Shown piece after piece: positions 1 to 8,890 of a stretch of DNA of 64,000 bases. Where the stretch lies: positions 124,001 through 188,000 of the forward strand of contig LQPB01000058.1 in assembly GCA_002102225.1 (NCBI GenBank). The letters run 5' to 3'. A program made the translations under genes and the position numbers. The notes under the pieces are model-generated. The model ran no database searches and was not told where the DNA came from. It saw only the letters and a program-made list of their open reading frames with translations. How positions within the stretch are numbered: the stretch's first letter is position 1; the number at the start of each line of letters is the position of its first letter. This stretch comes from Mycobacterium interjectum (lineage in GTDB: Bacteria > Actinomycetota > Actinomycetes > Mycobacteriales > Mycobacteriaceae).

Positions 1-1202
1 AGTTCCGGGGCCGGCTCACGCCGAAGACGCCCTTGACGATGATCGCCCCACGGTCGGGGTTGGTTATGGATCCGGGGTCGAAGGTCACCTACAACGGGGT
101 GGAAGTCGGTCGGGTGGCCCAGATTTCGGAGATCCAGAGCGACGGCACACCCGCGGCCAAGTTCGTCTTGGATGTCAATCCCAAGTACATCAACCTGATT
201 CCGGCCAACGTGGAGGCCAATATCAAGGCGACCACGGTGTTCGGCAACAAGTATGTGTCGTTGACCTCGCCGAAAAACCCTCTGCCACAACGCATCACAC
301 CGCAGCACGTGATCGACGCGAGGTCGGTGACGACCGAGTTCAACACCTTGTTCGGAACGATCACCTCGATCGCGGAGAAGGTGGACCCGGTCAAAGTCAA
401 CTTGACGCTGGCGGCGGCCGCGCAGGCACTGACCGGCTTGGGCGACAAGTTCGGGCAGTCGATCGTCAACGCCAACGCCATCCTCGACGACATCAATCCG
501 CAGATGCCGCAGCTCCGGCATGACATCCAGCAGCTGGCAGCCCTCGGCGACACCTACGCCAAGGCGGCGCCGGATCTGTTGGACTCCCTCAACAACGCCG
601 TCATCACGGCGCGCACGCTGCACCGCCAAGAAGCCGACCTGGACACCGCGTTGTTGGCCGCCGCCGGGCTGGGTAACACCGGCGAAGACATCTTCCGGCG
701 TGGCGGGCCCTACCTGCAGCGGGGGGCCGCCGATCTGGTCCCCACCGCCCAACTGCTCGACACCTACAGCCCCGAAATCTTCTGCACCATCCGCAATTAC
801 TACGACGAAGAACCCGCGGCCTACGCGACGACGGGCGGCGGTAACGGCTACGCGCTGCGGACCATGACGGAGCTGACGTCGGCATTGGGCGGCATCCTGA
901 CGCTGCCGGGGCTGGCCGGCACCGTGGCCACGATGGGGCTGCTCGGGCTGGCCGGAGTGGTGGGCGGCGCGCCGAATCCCTATGTGTTTCCGGACAATCT
1001 GCCGCGCGTGAACGCCCGGGGCGGGCCGGGCGGCGCCCCGGGTTGCTGGCAGGCCATCACCCACGACCTGTGGCCGGCGCCCGAATTGGTAGTGGACACC
1101 GGCGCCAGCCTCGCGCCGTACAACCATCTGGACACCGGCTCGCCGTACGCCATCGAGTACGTGTGGGGCCGCCAAGTCGGGGACAACACGATCAACCCAT
1201 GA
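1..1202 (+). CDS. mceA: MceA-type Mce family protein, 5' partial
   Basis: The frame is open from the left edge (first whole codon at base 3), and the residues before the first ATG at 33 (FRGRLTPK...) fit the interior of an MceA protein, so the start and membrane anchor lie outside the window. Mce proteins are cell-envelope components of lipid importers; six of them (A-F) form a needle-like conduit fed by YrbE permeases. The MlaD/MCE core is visible in the first 100 residues (SGLVMDPGSKV, GVEVGRV, ATTVFGNKYVSL). A helical region follows, then the conserved C-terminal part with a hydrophobic stretch (around GGILTLPGLAGTVATMGLLG) and the ending YVWGRQVGDNTINP, typical of MceA. The stop overlaps the mceB start (ATGA). 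The yrbE genes expected upstream are not visible. Which mce family (1-9) this is cannot be decided here. Confidence 0.93.
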   Translation, partial: FRGRLTPKTPLTMIAPRSGLVMDPGSKVTYNGVEVGRVAQISEIQSDGTPAAKFVLDVNPKYINLIPANVEANIKATTVFGNKYVSLTSPKNPLPQRITPQHVIDARSVTTEFNTLFGTITSIAEKVDPVKVNLTLAAAAQALTGLGDKFGQSIVNANAILDDINPQMPQLRHDIQQLAALGDTYAKAAPDLLDSLNNAVITARTLHRQEADLDTALLAAAGLGNTGEDIFRRGGPYLQRGAADLVPTAQLLDTYSPEIFCTIRNYYDEEPAAYATTGGGNGYALRTMTELTSALGGILTLPGLAGTVATMGLLGLAGVVGGAPNPYVFPDNLPRVNARGGPGGAPGCWQAITHDLWPAPELVVDTGASLAPYNHLDTGSPYAIEYVWGRQVGDNTINP

Positions 1203-2239
1203 AGATCACCGGGTCCGCCATCAAGCTCGGCATCGTCTCGCTGGTGCTGCTGCTCATCACGGTTTCGATCGTCGTCGTATTCGCTCAGATGCGCTTCAAC
1301 AGCACCAACAGCTATTCCGCCGAGTTCAACAACGCCAGCGGGCTGAAAGACGGCCAGTTCGTCCGCGCCTCCGGGGTGGAGGTCGGCAAGGTCAAAGCGG
1401 TGCAACTGGTCGACGGGGGCCGCAAGGCGGTGGTGAAGTTCGACGTCGACCGCTCGATAACGCTCTATCAGTCGACGACCGCGCAGATCCGCTATCTCAA
1501 CCTGTTCGCCGATCGCTACCTGGAGCTCAAACGCGGCGAGGGCGAAGGCGCCGACCGGGTCCTGGCGCCGGGTGGCTTCATCCCGATGTCCCGCACGTCA
1601 CCGGCACTGGATCTCGACGCCCTGATCGGTGGGTTCAAGCCGCTGTTCCGGGCGCTCGATCCGGAAAAGGTCAACACCATCGCGTCGGCGCTCATCACCG
1701 TGTTTCAGGGCCAGGGCGGCACCATCAACGACATCCTCGATCAGACCGCCCAATTGACCGCGCACATTGCCGAGCGCGACCAGGCGATCGGCGAGGTGGT
1801 CAAGAACCTGAACGTCGTGCTGGACACCACGGTTCGGCATCGCAAGGAGTTCGACCAGACCGTCGACAACTTCGAGAAATTGATCACCGGGCTGCAAAAC
1901 CATGCCGACCCGCTGGCCGCCGGGACCGCGCACCTCAGCAATGCCGCGGGAACGGTGGCCGACCTGCTGGCGGACAACCGCGCCCTGCTGCACAAGGCGA
2001 TCAACTACCTGCAGGCCCTCCAGCAGCCGCTCGTCGACCAACGCGATCAGCTCAGCGATCTGATCCACAAGACGCCGACCGCGCTGAACCTGATCGGGCG
2101 CAGCATCGGGCTCTACGGAGACTGGGTGAACTTCTACGTCTGCGACCTCACGATCAAGTGGAACGGGCTGCAAGCCGGGGGCCCGGTGCGCACGGTCCGG
2201 ATCTGGCAACAGCCCACCGGTAGGTGCACGCCCCAATGA
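1199..2239 (+). CDS. mceB: MceB-type Mce family protein
   Basis: 346 residues, a usual MceB length. The start is the ATG overlapping the mceA stop; an upstream in-frame start would lie deep inside mceA. The N-terminus has one uncleaved membrane anchor (about residues 8-30, SLVLLLITVSIVVVFAQM). The MCE domain follows (about 38-115: FNNASGLKDGQFVRASGVEVG, then TTAQIRYLNLFADRYLELK), then a long helical segment (about 150-290) thought to build the lipid tunnel. It ends in a Cys-containing region around YVCDLT. As the second subunit of the cluster it should assemble with the other Mce proteins in the periplasm. It is translationally coupled on both sides (ATGA with mceA and with mceC). Confidence 0.93.
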   Translation: MKITGSAIKLGIVSLVLLLITVSIVVVFAQMRFNSTNSYSAEFNNASGLKDGQFVRASGVEVGKVKAVQLVDGGRKAVVKFDVDRSITLYQSTTAQIRYLNLFADRYLELKRGEGEGADRVLAPGGFIPMSRTSPALDLDALIGGFKPLFRALDPEKVNTIASALITVFQGQGGTINDILDQTAQLTAHIAERDQAIGEVVKNLNVVLDTTVRHRKEFDQTVDNFEKLITGLQNHADPLAAGTAHLSNAAGTVADLLADNRALLHKAINYLQALQQPLVDQRDQLSDLIHKTPTALNLIGRSIGLYGDWVNFYVCDLTIKWNGLQAGGPVRTVRIWQQPTGRCTPQ

Positions 2240-3795
2240 GAACCCTGACGGAATTCAACCGCGGCCGTGTCGGGCTGATGGGCATCACCGTGCTGGTGCT
2301 GGCCGTCATCGTCGGCCAAAGCTTCACCAGCGTCCCGATGCTGTTCGCCAGTCCGAGCTACTACGGGCAGTTCACCAATACCGGCCAGCTGAACAAGGGC
2401 GACAAGGTACGCATCTCCGGTGTGAACGTCGGCAAGGTGGAGGGGCTCGACATCGACGGCGACCACGTGCTGATCAAGTTTTCCATCGGCGGCAACACCA
2501 TTGGCACCGAAAGCCGGCTCGCGATCAAAACCGATACCATCCTGGGCAAGAAGGTTCTCGAAATCGAGCCGCGCGGAACCCAGACGTTGCGGCCGAGGGG
2601 CGTTCTGCCGCTGGGCCAAAGCACCACCCCCTATCAGCTCTACGACGCGAACTTCGACATCACCAAGGCCGCCGCGGGCTGGGACATCGACACCGTCAAG
2701 CGGTCGCTGAACGTCTTGTCCCAGACCGTCGACCAGACCTACCCGCACCTGAGCGCGACCCTCGACGGCCTGGCCAAATTCTCCGACACCATCGGCAAAC
2801 GCGACGACCAGATCAAACACCTGCTCGCCCAGGCCCATCAGGTCGCCAGCGTGCTCGGTGACCGCAGCGAACAGATCAACCGGCTCTTGGTCAACGCGAA
2901 GACGCTGCTGGCCGCGTTCAACGAACGCGCCCGCGCCATTTCCGCTCTGCTGCAGAATGTTTCCGCCTTCTCGGTGCAGGTGCAGGGCTTCATCAACGAC
3001 AACCCGAACCTCAATCCGGTGCTGGAGCAGTTGCGCACGATCAGCGACGTGCTGGTGGCACGCAAGGACGACCTGGCTCAAACCCTCACCTACGTCAGCC
3101 AATTCGCTGCCTCGCTCGGTGAGTCCGTCGCGTCGGGACCCTACTTCAAGATCGTCCTCTCCAACCTGCTGCCGTACTGGATCCTGCAGCCGTTCGTCGA
3201 CGCCGCCTTCAAGAAGCGTGGCATCGACCCGGAGGACTTCTGGCGCAGCGCCGGGCTGCCCGAGTTCCGCTGGCCCGACCCCAACGGGACCCGGTTCCCC
3301 AACGGTGCGCCGCCACCCGCGCCGCCCGTGCTGGAAGGCACGCCGGATCATCCGGGTCCGGCCGTCCCTCCGGGCACTGCGTGTTCCTACACCCCGCCCG
3401 CCGGTACGGCACCGCGGCCGTGGAACCCGTTGCCGTGCGCGGGGATCGACATCGGCCCGTTCGGCGGCAGCTTCCCGGCCCCGATCGACGTCCAGGCGTC
3501 GCCCCCGAACCCGGGCGGGCTACCACCGACACCGGGCATCGCGATCGCCGGCCGTCCAGGCGCGCCACCCCCGGAGGTGCCGGGCACACCGGTGCCGCTG
3601 CCCACCCAGGCGCCGCCCGGCGCGCGCACCGAGAACCTGCAGCCACCCGGCCCCGTCCCGCCACCGTCGGCATTCGCCCCAGCGATGCCACCGGGGCCAG
3701 CCGCGCCCCCGGGACCCGGCCAGCAGCTGCCGGCGCCGTTCATCACACCGGGCGGCACGGGAGGAAGCGGCGCAGCGGGAGGTAGCCAGAATTGA
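2236..3795 (+). CDS. mceC: MceC-type Mce family protein with proline-rich tail
   Basis: 519 residues from the ATG that overlaps the mceB stop; a GTG four codons earlier is possible but less likely. A single N-terminal transmembrane anchor (about residues 12-35, GLMGITVLVLAVIVGQSF) is followed by the MCE domain (about 40-115: NTGQLNKGDKVRISGVNVG, TDTILGKKVLEIEP) and a long helical stretch (about 150-320). The last 170 residues are rich in Pro, Gly and Ala (many PPP, APP and PGP runs), as is usual in MceC and MceD, and probably extend into the cell wall. Role: structural subunit of the lipid import machine. The stop TGA overlaps the TTG start of mceD. Confidence 0.92.
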   Translation: MRTLTEFNRGRVGLMGITVLVLAVIVGQSFTSVPMLFASPSYYGQFTNTGQLNKGDKVRISGVNVGKVEGLDIDGDHVLIKFSIGGNTIGTESRLAIKTDTILGKKVLEIEPRGTQTLRPRGVLPLGQSTTPYQLYDANFDITKAAAGWDIDTVKRSLNVLSQTVDQTYPHLSATLDGLAKFSDTIGKRDDQIKHLLAQAHQVASVLGDRSEQINRLLVNAKTLLAAFNERARAISALLQNVSAFSVQVQGFINDNPNLNPVLEQLRTISDVLVARKDDLAQTLTYVSQFAASLGESVASGPYFKIVLSNLLPYWILQPFVDAAFKKRGIDPEDFWRSAGLPEFRWPDPNGTRFPNGAPPPAPPVLEGTPDHPGPAVPPGTACSYTPPAGTAPRPWNPLPCAGIDIGPFGGSFPAPIDVQASPPNPGGLPPTPGIAIAGRPGAPPPEVPGTPVPLPTQAPPGARTENLQPPGPVPPPSAFAPAMPPGPAAPPGPGQQLPAPFITPGGTGGSGAAGGSQN

Positions 3796-5351
3796 GCACC
3801 GCCTTCAGTTTTCGCAACCCGCGGTCGCGCAGGCTCATCGGGACGGTGGTCGTCGCGCTGGCCCTTGTCGCGGGGTTCGTCGGGTTGCGGCTGTACGACA
3901 AGTTCACCACCAACACCGTGGTCGCCTACTTCCCGTCGGCGAACGCGCTCTACGCCGGGGACAAGGTCCAGATCATGGGCGTTCGCGTGGGTTCGGTCGA
4001 CAAGATCGAGCCGGCCGGCGACAAGATGAAGGTGACGTTTCACTACGACAACAAGTACAAGGTGCCCGCCAACGCGTCCGCCGTGATCGTGAACCCAACC
4101 CTGGTGGCGTCGCGCAACATTCAGTTGGAGCCGCCCTACAAAGGTGGTCCGGTGATGGCCGACAACGCGGTGATTCCGCTGGAGCGCACGCAGGTGCCGA
4201 CGGAGTGGGACCAACTGCGCGAAAGCGTCGCCAACGTCATCGACAAGCTCGGACCGACCCCCGAGCAGCCCAAGGGTCCGTTCGGTGAGGCCATCGAGTC
4301 GTTCGCGGACGGGCTGGCCGGCAAAGGCAAGCAGATCAACACCACACTGAACAGCCTGTCGCAGGCGCTGACCGCGCTCAACGAGGGCCGCGGCGACTTC
4401 TTCGCGGTGGTGCGCAGCCTGGCGCAGTTCGTCAACGCCCTGCACAAAGACGACCGGCAATTCGTCGCGCTGAACACCAACCTGGCCCAGTTCACCGACG
4501 AGTTGACGGGGTCCGACCGGGACCTCGCCAGTGCGCTACAACAGTTCGACAGCCTGCTGACCACCCTGCGCCCGTTCCTGGACAAGAACCGGGAGGTGTT
4601 CGCGCACGACGTCGACAACCTCGCCGACCTGACCACGACGCTGGTCCAGCCCGACCCGCTGAACGGTTTGGAGACCGCGCTGCACGTCCTGCCGACGCTC
4701 GAGACCAACCTCAGCCAGATCTACCACCCGGCGCACGGTGCGGTCATGTCCATCCCGGCGATCCCGAACTTCGCGAACCCAATGCAGTTCGTCTGCAGCA
4801 TGATTCAGGCCGGCAGCCGGCTGGGGTACCAAGACTCGGCCGAGCTGTGTGCCCAATACCTCGCGCCGGTCCTGGACGCGATCAAGTTCAACTACCTGCC
4901 GTTCGGGCTGAACCTGTTCTCCACCGCCGAGACGCTGCCGAAGGAAGTCGCCTACTCCGAGCCCCGGCTGCAGCCGCCCAACGGGTACAAGGACACCACC
5001 GTGCCCGGGATCTGGGTGCCCGACACCCCGTTGTCGCACCGCAACACCCAGCCCGGCTGGGTCGTCGCGCCGGGCATGCAGGGCACCCAGGTGGGACCGA
5101 TCACGGGCGGCCTGTTGACCCCGGACTCGCTGGCCGAGTTGATGGGCGGCCCGGACACCGGTCCCCCGCCGCCGGGGCTGCAGACGCCGCCGGGACCGCC
5201 GAACGCCTATGACGAGAACCCGGTGTTGCCGCCGATCGGCGTGCAGGCCCCGCAGGTTCCGATCCCGCCGCCACCACCGGGGCCGGGCGTGGTCCCCGGG
5301 CCGGTCGCCCCGACGCCCGCGCCGGTGGCCGCGACAGGAGCGGGATCGTGA
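3792..5351 (+). CDS. mceD: MceD-type Mce family protein
   Basis: 519 residues. I take the TTG at 3792, which overlaps the mceC stop (TTGA), because it gives the complete N-terminus MSTAFSFRNPRSRRL and keeps the coupling pattern of this operon. A membrane anchor lies at about residues 15-35 (GTVVVALALVAGFVGLRLY). The MCE domain follows (about 40-115: PSANALYAGDKVQIMGVRVGSV, NPTLVASRNIQLEPPY), then a helical region (about 150-330) and a proline-rich C-terminus beginning near residue 450. Its function as one of six Mce subunits is inferred from the family. The stop overlaps the GTG start of mceE. Confidence 0.92.
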   Translation: MSTAFSFRNPRSRRLIGTVVVALALVAGFVGLRLYDKFTTNTVVAYFPSANALYAGDKVQIMGVRVGSVDKIEPAGDKMKVTFHYDNKYKVPANASAVIVNPTLVASRNIQLEPPYKGGPVMADNAVIPLERTQVPTEWDQLRESVANVIDKLGPTPEQPKGPFGEAIESFADGLAGKGKQINTTLNSLSQALTALNEGRGDFFAVVRSLAQFVNALHKDDRQFVALNTNLAQFTDELTGSDRDLASALQQFDSLLTTLRPFLDKNREVFAHDVDNLADLTTTLVQPDPLNGLETALHVLPTLETNLSQIYHPAHGAVMSIPAIPNFANPMQFVCSMIQAGSRLGYQDSAELCAQYLAPVLDAIKFNYLPFGLNLFSTAETLPKEVAYSEPRLQPPNGYKDTTVPGIWVPDTPLSHRNTQPGWVVAPGMQGTQVGPITGGLLTPDSLAELMGGPDTGPPPPGLQTPPGPPNAYDENPVLPPIGVQAPQVPIPPPPPGPGVVPGPVAPTPAPVAATGAGS

Positions 5352-6523
5352 ACGCGTTGCGCGGGTTGGGAATTCGGGCGCGGCACCGGGCCCGGCAGGG
5401 GGTGGCGCTGCTGGCGACCGCCGTGGCGCTGACGTCATGCGCGAAGTGGCATGGGATCGCGAACGTGCCGATGCCCGGCGGCCCGGGCAGCGGGCCCGGC
5501 AACTACACGATCTACGTGCAGATTCCCGACACGCTGGCCCTCAACGACAACAGCCGGGTGCGGGTGGCCGACGTGTTCGTCGGCACGGTGCGCGCGATCA
5601 GCCTGAAGAACTGGGTCGCGACGCTGACGCTGCGTCTGGACAAGGGCGTCAAGTTGCCCAGGAACGCGACGGCCAAGATCGGGCAGACCAGCCTCCTGGG
5701 CTCTCAGCACATCGAGCTGGCCGCGCCCCCCAATCCGTCCCCGCAGCTGCTGAGGAACGGCGACACCATCCCGCTGAGCAACGCGTCGGCTTATCCCACG
5801 ACGGAGCAGACGCTGGCCAGCCTCGCCATGATCTTGCGCGGGGGCGGCATCCCGAACCTCGAAGTGCTGCAGAACGAGGTCTACAACATCGTCAACGGGC
5901 GGGCCGAGCCGATCCGCGCCTTCCTGGGCAAACTGGACACCTTCACCGCCAGGCTGGACGAGCAGCGGGAAGACATCACCCGGGCCATCGATTCCACCAA
6001 CCGGCTGTTGGCGTACGTGGGCCCCCGCTCGGACGTGCTGGATCGGGTCCTCACCGAATTCCCGCCGCTGCTCAAGCATTTCGCCGACAAGCAGAGCCTG
6101 CTGATCAACGCCGTTGACGCGACGGGACGGCTCAGCCAGGTCGCGGACCAGTACCTGTCCGCCGCGCGGGGCGACCTCCACGACGACCTGCTGGCGCTGC
6201 AGTGCCCGTTGCGCGAACTCGGCCGCTCCGCGCCATATCTGATCCGCGCACTCAAGCTGATCCTGGTCCGGCCGTTCGACATCGACGCCGTGCCGAAGGC
6301 ATTCCGCGGCGACTATTTCAACCTGTCGCTGACGCTCGACCTGACCATGAGCTCGGTCGACAACGCGATCCTCACCGGGACCGGGTTCTCCGGAGCGCTG
6401 CGCGCGCTCGAGCAGTCGTGGGGCCGCGACCCCGAAACGATGATCCCCGACGTCCGGTACACGCCGAACCCCAACGACGCCCCGGGTGGCCCGCTGGTGG
6501 AAAGGGCGGATCGGCAATGCTGA
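5348..6523 (+). CDS. mceE: MceE-type Mce family lipoprotein (LprK-like)
   Basis: 391 residues from a GTG overlapping the mceD stop. It has a lipoprotein signal peptide: basic n-region (RARHRARQG), hydrophobic core (VALLATAVAL) and lipobox LTSC with the acylated Cys near residue 31. This is the feature that sets the E subunit (the LprK group) apart from the other Mce proteins. The MCE domain (about 45-125: LNDNSRVRVADVFVGTV, IGQTSLLGSQHIEL) and the helical region (about 150-290) follow. The C-terminus ends in RADRQC. As the lipid-anchored subunit it helps tether the Mce complex in the envelope. Its stop overlaps mceF by seven bases. Confidence 0.92.
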   Translation: MNALRGLGIRARHRARQGVALLATAVALTSCAKWHGIANVPMPGGPGSGPGNYTIYVQIPDTLALNDNSRVRVADVFVGTVRAISLKNWVATLTLRLDKGVKLPRNATAKIGQTSLLGSQHIELAAPPNPSPQLLRNGDTIPLSNASAYPTTEQTLASLAMILRGGGIPNLEVLQNEVYNIVNGRAEPIRAFLGKLDTFTARLDEQREDITRAIDSTNRLLAYVGPRSDVLDRVLTEFPPLLKHFADKQSLLINAVDATGRLSQVADQYLSAARGDLHDDLLALQCPLRELGRSAPYLIRALKLILVRPFDIDAVPKAFRGDYFNLSLTLDLTMSSVDNAILTGTGFSGALRALEQSWGRDPETMIPDVRYTPNPNDAPGGPLVERADRQC

Positions 6524-8067
6524 CCCCCTTCATCAAGCGCCAACTGATCCTGTTCGCCGTCCTGTCCGCGATCACGGCGGTGGTGCTGGGCGGGTACTAC
6601 CTGCAAATTCCCACCGCGGCGGGGATCGGCCAGTACACGCTGCACGCGGACCTGCCCGCGTCGGGCGGTCTGTACGAGACGGCCAACGTGGCTTATCGCG
6701 GCGAAACCATCGGCAAGGTCATCGCGGTCGAGCCGACCGAGACGGGCGCGCGGGTGACCATGCGGATCGGCGACCGCTACCGGATCCCGATCGACGCGTC
6801 GGCCAACGTGCATTCGGTGTCGGCGGTCGGCGAGCAGTACCTCGACCTGGTGTCGACCGGGAACCCGGGCAAGTACTTCGCGCCCGGACAGACCATCACC
6901 CGCGGCACCGTGCCCACCGAAATCGGCCCCGCGGTCGATGCCGCCAACCGCGGGCTGGCCGCGCTGCCCAAGGACAAGATCTCCGCGCTGCTCGACGAAA
7001 CAGCCCAAGCGGTAGGCGGATTGGGCCCCGCCCTGCAACGCCTGGTCGATGCGACCCAGGCGATCGCCGGCGACTTCAAGACCAACATCTCCGAGGTCAA
7101 CGACATCATCCAAAACTCCGGGCCGATCATCGACAGCCAGGTCGAGTCGGGTGACTCGATCCAGCGCTGGTCGCACAATCTCGACGTCCTGGCCGCGCAG
7201 AGCGCGGGAAACGACCAGCACGTGCGCAGCATCCTGACGCAGGGCGCGCCGACCGCCGATCAGGTCAACGCGGTGTTCGGCGACGTCCGCGAATCGCTGC
7301 CGCAGACGCTGGCGAACCTGGAGATCGTGCTGGACATGCTCAAGCGCTACCACAAGGGCGTCGAACAATTGCTGGTCGCCTATCCACAGGGCGCCTCGGA
7401 GGGCCAGACGGTGACGACGCCCTTCCCGGGCTACGCGTCGCTGGGCACCTCCCTGACGATCAACCAGCCGCCGCCGTGCCTGACCGGGTTTCTCCCGGCA
7501 GCCGAATGGCGCTCCCCGGCGGATACCAGCCTGGCCCCGATGCCGTCCGGAACCTATTGCAAGATCCCGCAAGACGCTCCGGCCAACGCCGTGCGCGGGG
7601 CGCGCAACCTGCCGTGTGTCGACGTCCCCGGTAAGCGTGCCGCGACGCCCCGGGAGTGCCGCGACCCCAACCCGTACGTTCCGTTGGGCACCAACCCGTG
7701 GTACGGCGACCCCAACCAGATCCTGACCTGCCCTGCCCCCGCGGCGCGCTGCGACCAGCCGGTGAAGCCGGGCCAGGTGATCCAGGCGCCGTCGGTCAAC
7801 AACGGGCTCAACCCTGCGCCCTCGGACCGGGTCGCCGGCACCCCGCCGCCGGTCAGCGATGTGTTGCAGCGGCCCGGATCGGGGACGGTCCAGTGCAACG
7901 GACAGCAGCCCAACCCCTGCGTCTACACCCCCGCCGGGCCTCCCGCCGCCGTCTACAGCCCCCAGAGTGGCGCGCTGGTGGGGCCCGACGGCACCAAGTA
8001 CGCGATCGAAAACTCGACCAAAACCGGCGACGACGGGTGGAAGGACATGATGGCGCCGCCCCGCTGA
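6517..8067 (+). CDS. mceF: MceF-type Mce family protein
   Basis: 516 residues from the ATG at 6517, seven bases before the mceE stop. An N-terminal anchor (about residues 10-30, LILFAVLSAITAVVLGGYYL) precedes the MCE domain (about 35-115: LPASGGLYETANVAYRGETIG, SVSAVGEQYLDL), a helical segment and a Cys- and Pro-rich C-terminal 140 residues with about nine cysteines (for example YCK, LPCVD, TCPAPAARC, PCVYTP), probably disulfide-bonded outside the membrane. It is the last Mce gene. No mam (Mce-associated membrane) genes follow, unlike the mce1 operon of M. tuberculosis as I remember it; the next gene is unrelated and has its own promoter-like sequence. Confidence 0.93.
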   Translation: MLTPFIKRQLILFAVLSAITAVVLGGYYLQIPTAAGIGQYTLHADLPASGGLYETANVAYRGETIGKVIAVEPTETGARVTMRIGDRYRIPIDASANVHSVSAVGEQYLDLVSTGNPGKYFAPGQTITRGTVPTEIGPAVDAANRGLAALPKDKISALLDETAQAVGGLGPALQRLVDATQAIAGDFKTNISEVNDIIQNSGPIIDSQVESGDSIQRWSHNLDVLAAQSAGNDQHVRSILTQGAPTADQVNAVFGDVRESLPQTLANLEIVLDMLKRYHKGVEQLLVAYPQGASEGQTVTTPFPGYASLGTSLTINQPPPCLTGFLPAAEWRSPADTSLAPMPSGTYCKIPQDAPANAVRGARNLPCVDVPGKRAATPRECRDPNPYVPLGTNPWYGDPNQILTCPAPAARCDQPVKPGQVIQAPSVNNGLNPAPSDRVAGTPPPVSDVLQRPGSGTVQCNGQQPNPCVYTPAGPPAAVYSPQSGALVGPDGTKYAIENSTKTGDDGWKDMMAPPR

Positions 8068-8190
8068 GTCGCGGCCCGCTCAATTCCGTTGATTTACAGC
8101 ACTTTTCACCGCGTTGTGACGCGTCGTCGAGGAAGGCCGCGCAGCCCACCGGCGCTCCCGCCCTCCCCTCCCCAAGCGTCCGCCCGAAAG

Positions 8191-8221
8191 TTGACACTGA
8201 CCGCACGTACAGTCATATACT
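8191..8221 (+). promoter_or_regulatory. Putative promoter with internal inverted repeat
   Basis: TTGACA at 8191-8196 matches the -35 consensus exactly, and TATACT at 8216-8221 resembles a -10 box. The spacer is 19 bp, slightly long. A short inverted repeat, CAGT-CATAT-ACTG (8210-8222), covers the -10 element and could be an operator. It lies 55 bp before the start of the three-repeat Phd-like gene, whose family often autoregulates. The site stands out in otherwise GC-rich DNA, but the assignment is by eye only. Confidence 0.45.
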
Positions 8222-8276
8222 GGCTGGACCGGGCGGGACGCCGCCGGCCGCCGGGACCTACCGAGATGGGAGCGAC

Positions 8277-8774
8277 ATGCCGGAAGCGATTGGCCTGGGC
8301 CAACTCCGGAGCGACGCGTGTGCCTATCTCGAGCGGGTTGCCGCCGGGGAGGCGATCGACGTGGTCCGTCGCGGCAAGTTGGTGGCGCGCATGGTGCCCG
8401 TCGGCGACTGGCGGGTGACCCCCATCCCGGCGCGACCGGCCACAACCTCCGCGCCGCAGACCGGTGGCTGGGTCGGGCTCGAGGAACTGCGGACGCGCGC
8501 CGGGCGCTGCTTCGATCGGGTGGCCGCCGGCGAGACCGTCTACGTCGTGCGTGGCGGCAAGTTGCTGGCGCGGATCGTGTCCGCCGGTGACCCGATGACG
8601 ACCCCGCGGCCGGACGACGCCGGGCGCCGGATCGAGCTCGATGAGCTGCGAAAGCGCGCGGGTCGCTATTTCGACAAGGTCGCTGCCGGGCAGACGATCG
8701 AGGTCAGCCGCGGCGGCAAGCTGGTTGCGCACATCGTGGCGGCCGGCGGGAACGAAGCCCGCAAAGGGGCCTGA
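8277..8774 (+). CDS. Protein of three tandem Phd/YefM antitoxin-like repeats
   Basis: 165 residues from the ATG at 8277 (GGGAGCGAC just upstream). The whole protein is three copies of a 39-residue unit at about residues 5-43, 66-104 and 119-157, joined by Pro/Thr-rich linkers of 22 and 14 residues. Each unit reads like the N-terminal fold of Phd/YefM/prevent-host-death antitoxins: (I/V)xLxELRxRAGRxFD, then RVAAGExxxVxRGGKL, then AxIVxAG. Such domains normally occur once, dimerise, bind operator DNA and are followed by a toxin-binding tail. No toxin gene (PIN, RelE or Doc) lies next to it: mceF is upstream and a zinc-ribbon gene downstream. It may be a DNA-binding regulator with fused subunits, an orphan antitoxin or something else. 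The fold assignment is fairly secure; the function is open. Confidence 0.75.
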   Translation: MPEAIGLGQLRSDACAYLERVAAGEAIDVVRRGKLVARMVPVGDWRVTPIPARPATTSAPQTGGWVGLEELRTRAGRCFDRVAAGETVYVVRGGKLLARIVSAGDPMTTPRPDDAGRRIELDELRKRAGRYFDKVAAGQTIEVSRGGKLVAHIVAAGGNEARKGA

Positions 8775-8850
8775 GGGCTCGGTCGTCACCGCGACGGTGA
8801 GCCGCGGTTTTCCCCGGACGACGTCCGCGCGATTCGCGCGATCGATGTGG

Positions 8851-8869
8851 GTAGGCTACCCTAAGCAAT
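8851..8869 (+). promoter_or_regulatory. Weak iron-box (IdeR-like) candidate
   Basis: GTAGGCTACCCTAAGCAAT at 8851-8869 agrees at about 12 of 19 positions with the mycobacterial IdeR box as I remember it (TTAGGTTAGSCTAACCTAA). A second poorer half-match, TAGGAAGGCTTAC, follows at 8873-8885. It lies 21 bp before the GTG start of the zinc-ribbon gene, where a repressor could block transcription. The match is imperfect and could be chance. Confidence 0.25.
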
Positions 8870-8890
8870 ACATAGGAAGGCTTACTTACC

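Noticed and set aside
8277..8774. A complete toxin-antitoxin module
   Set aside because: No toxin-like frame exists on either side within 500 bp; the neighbours are mceF and a zinc-ribbon protein.
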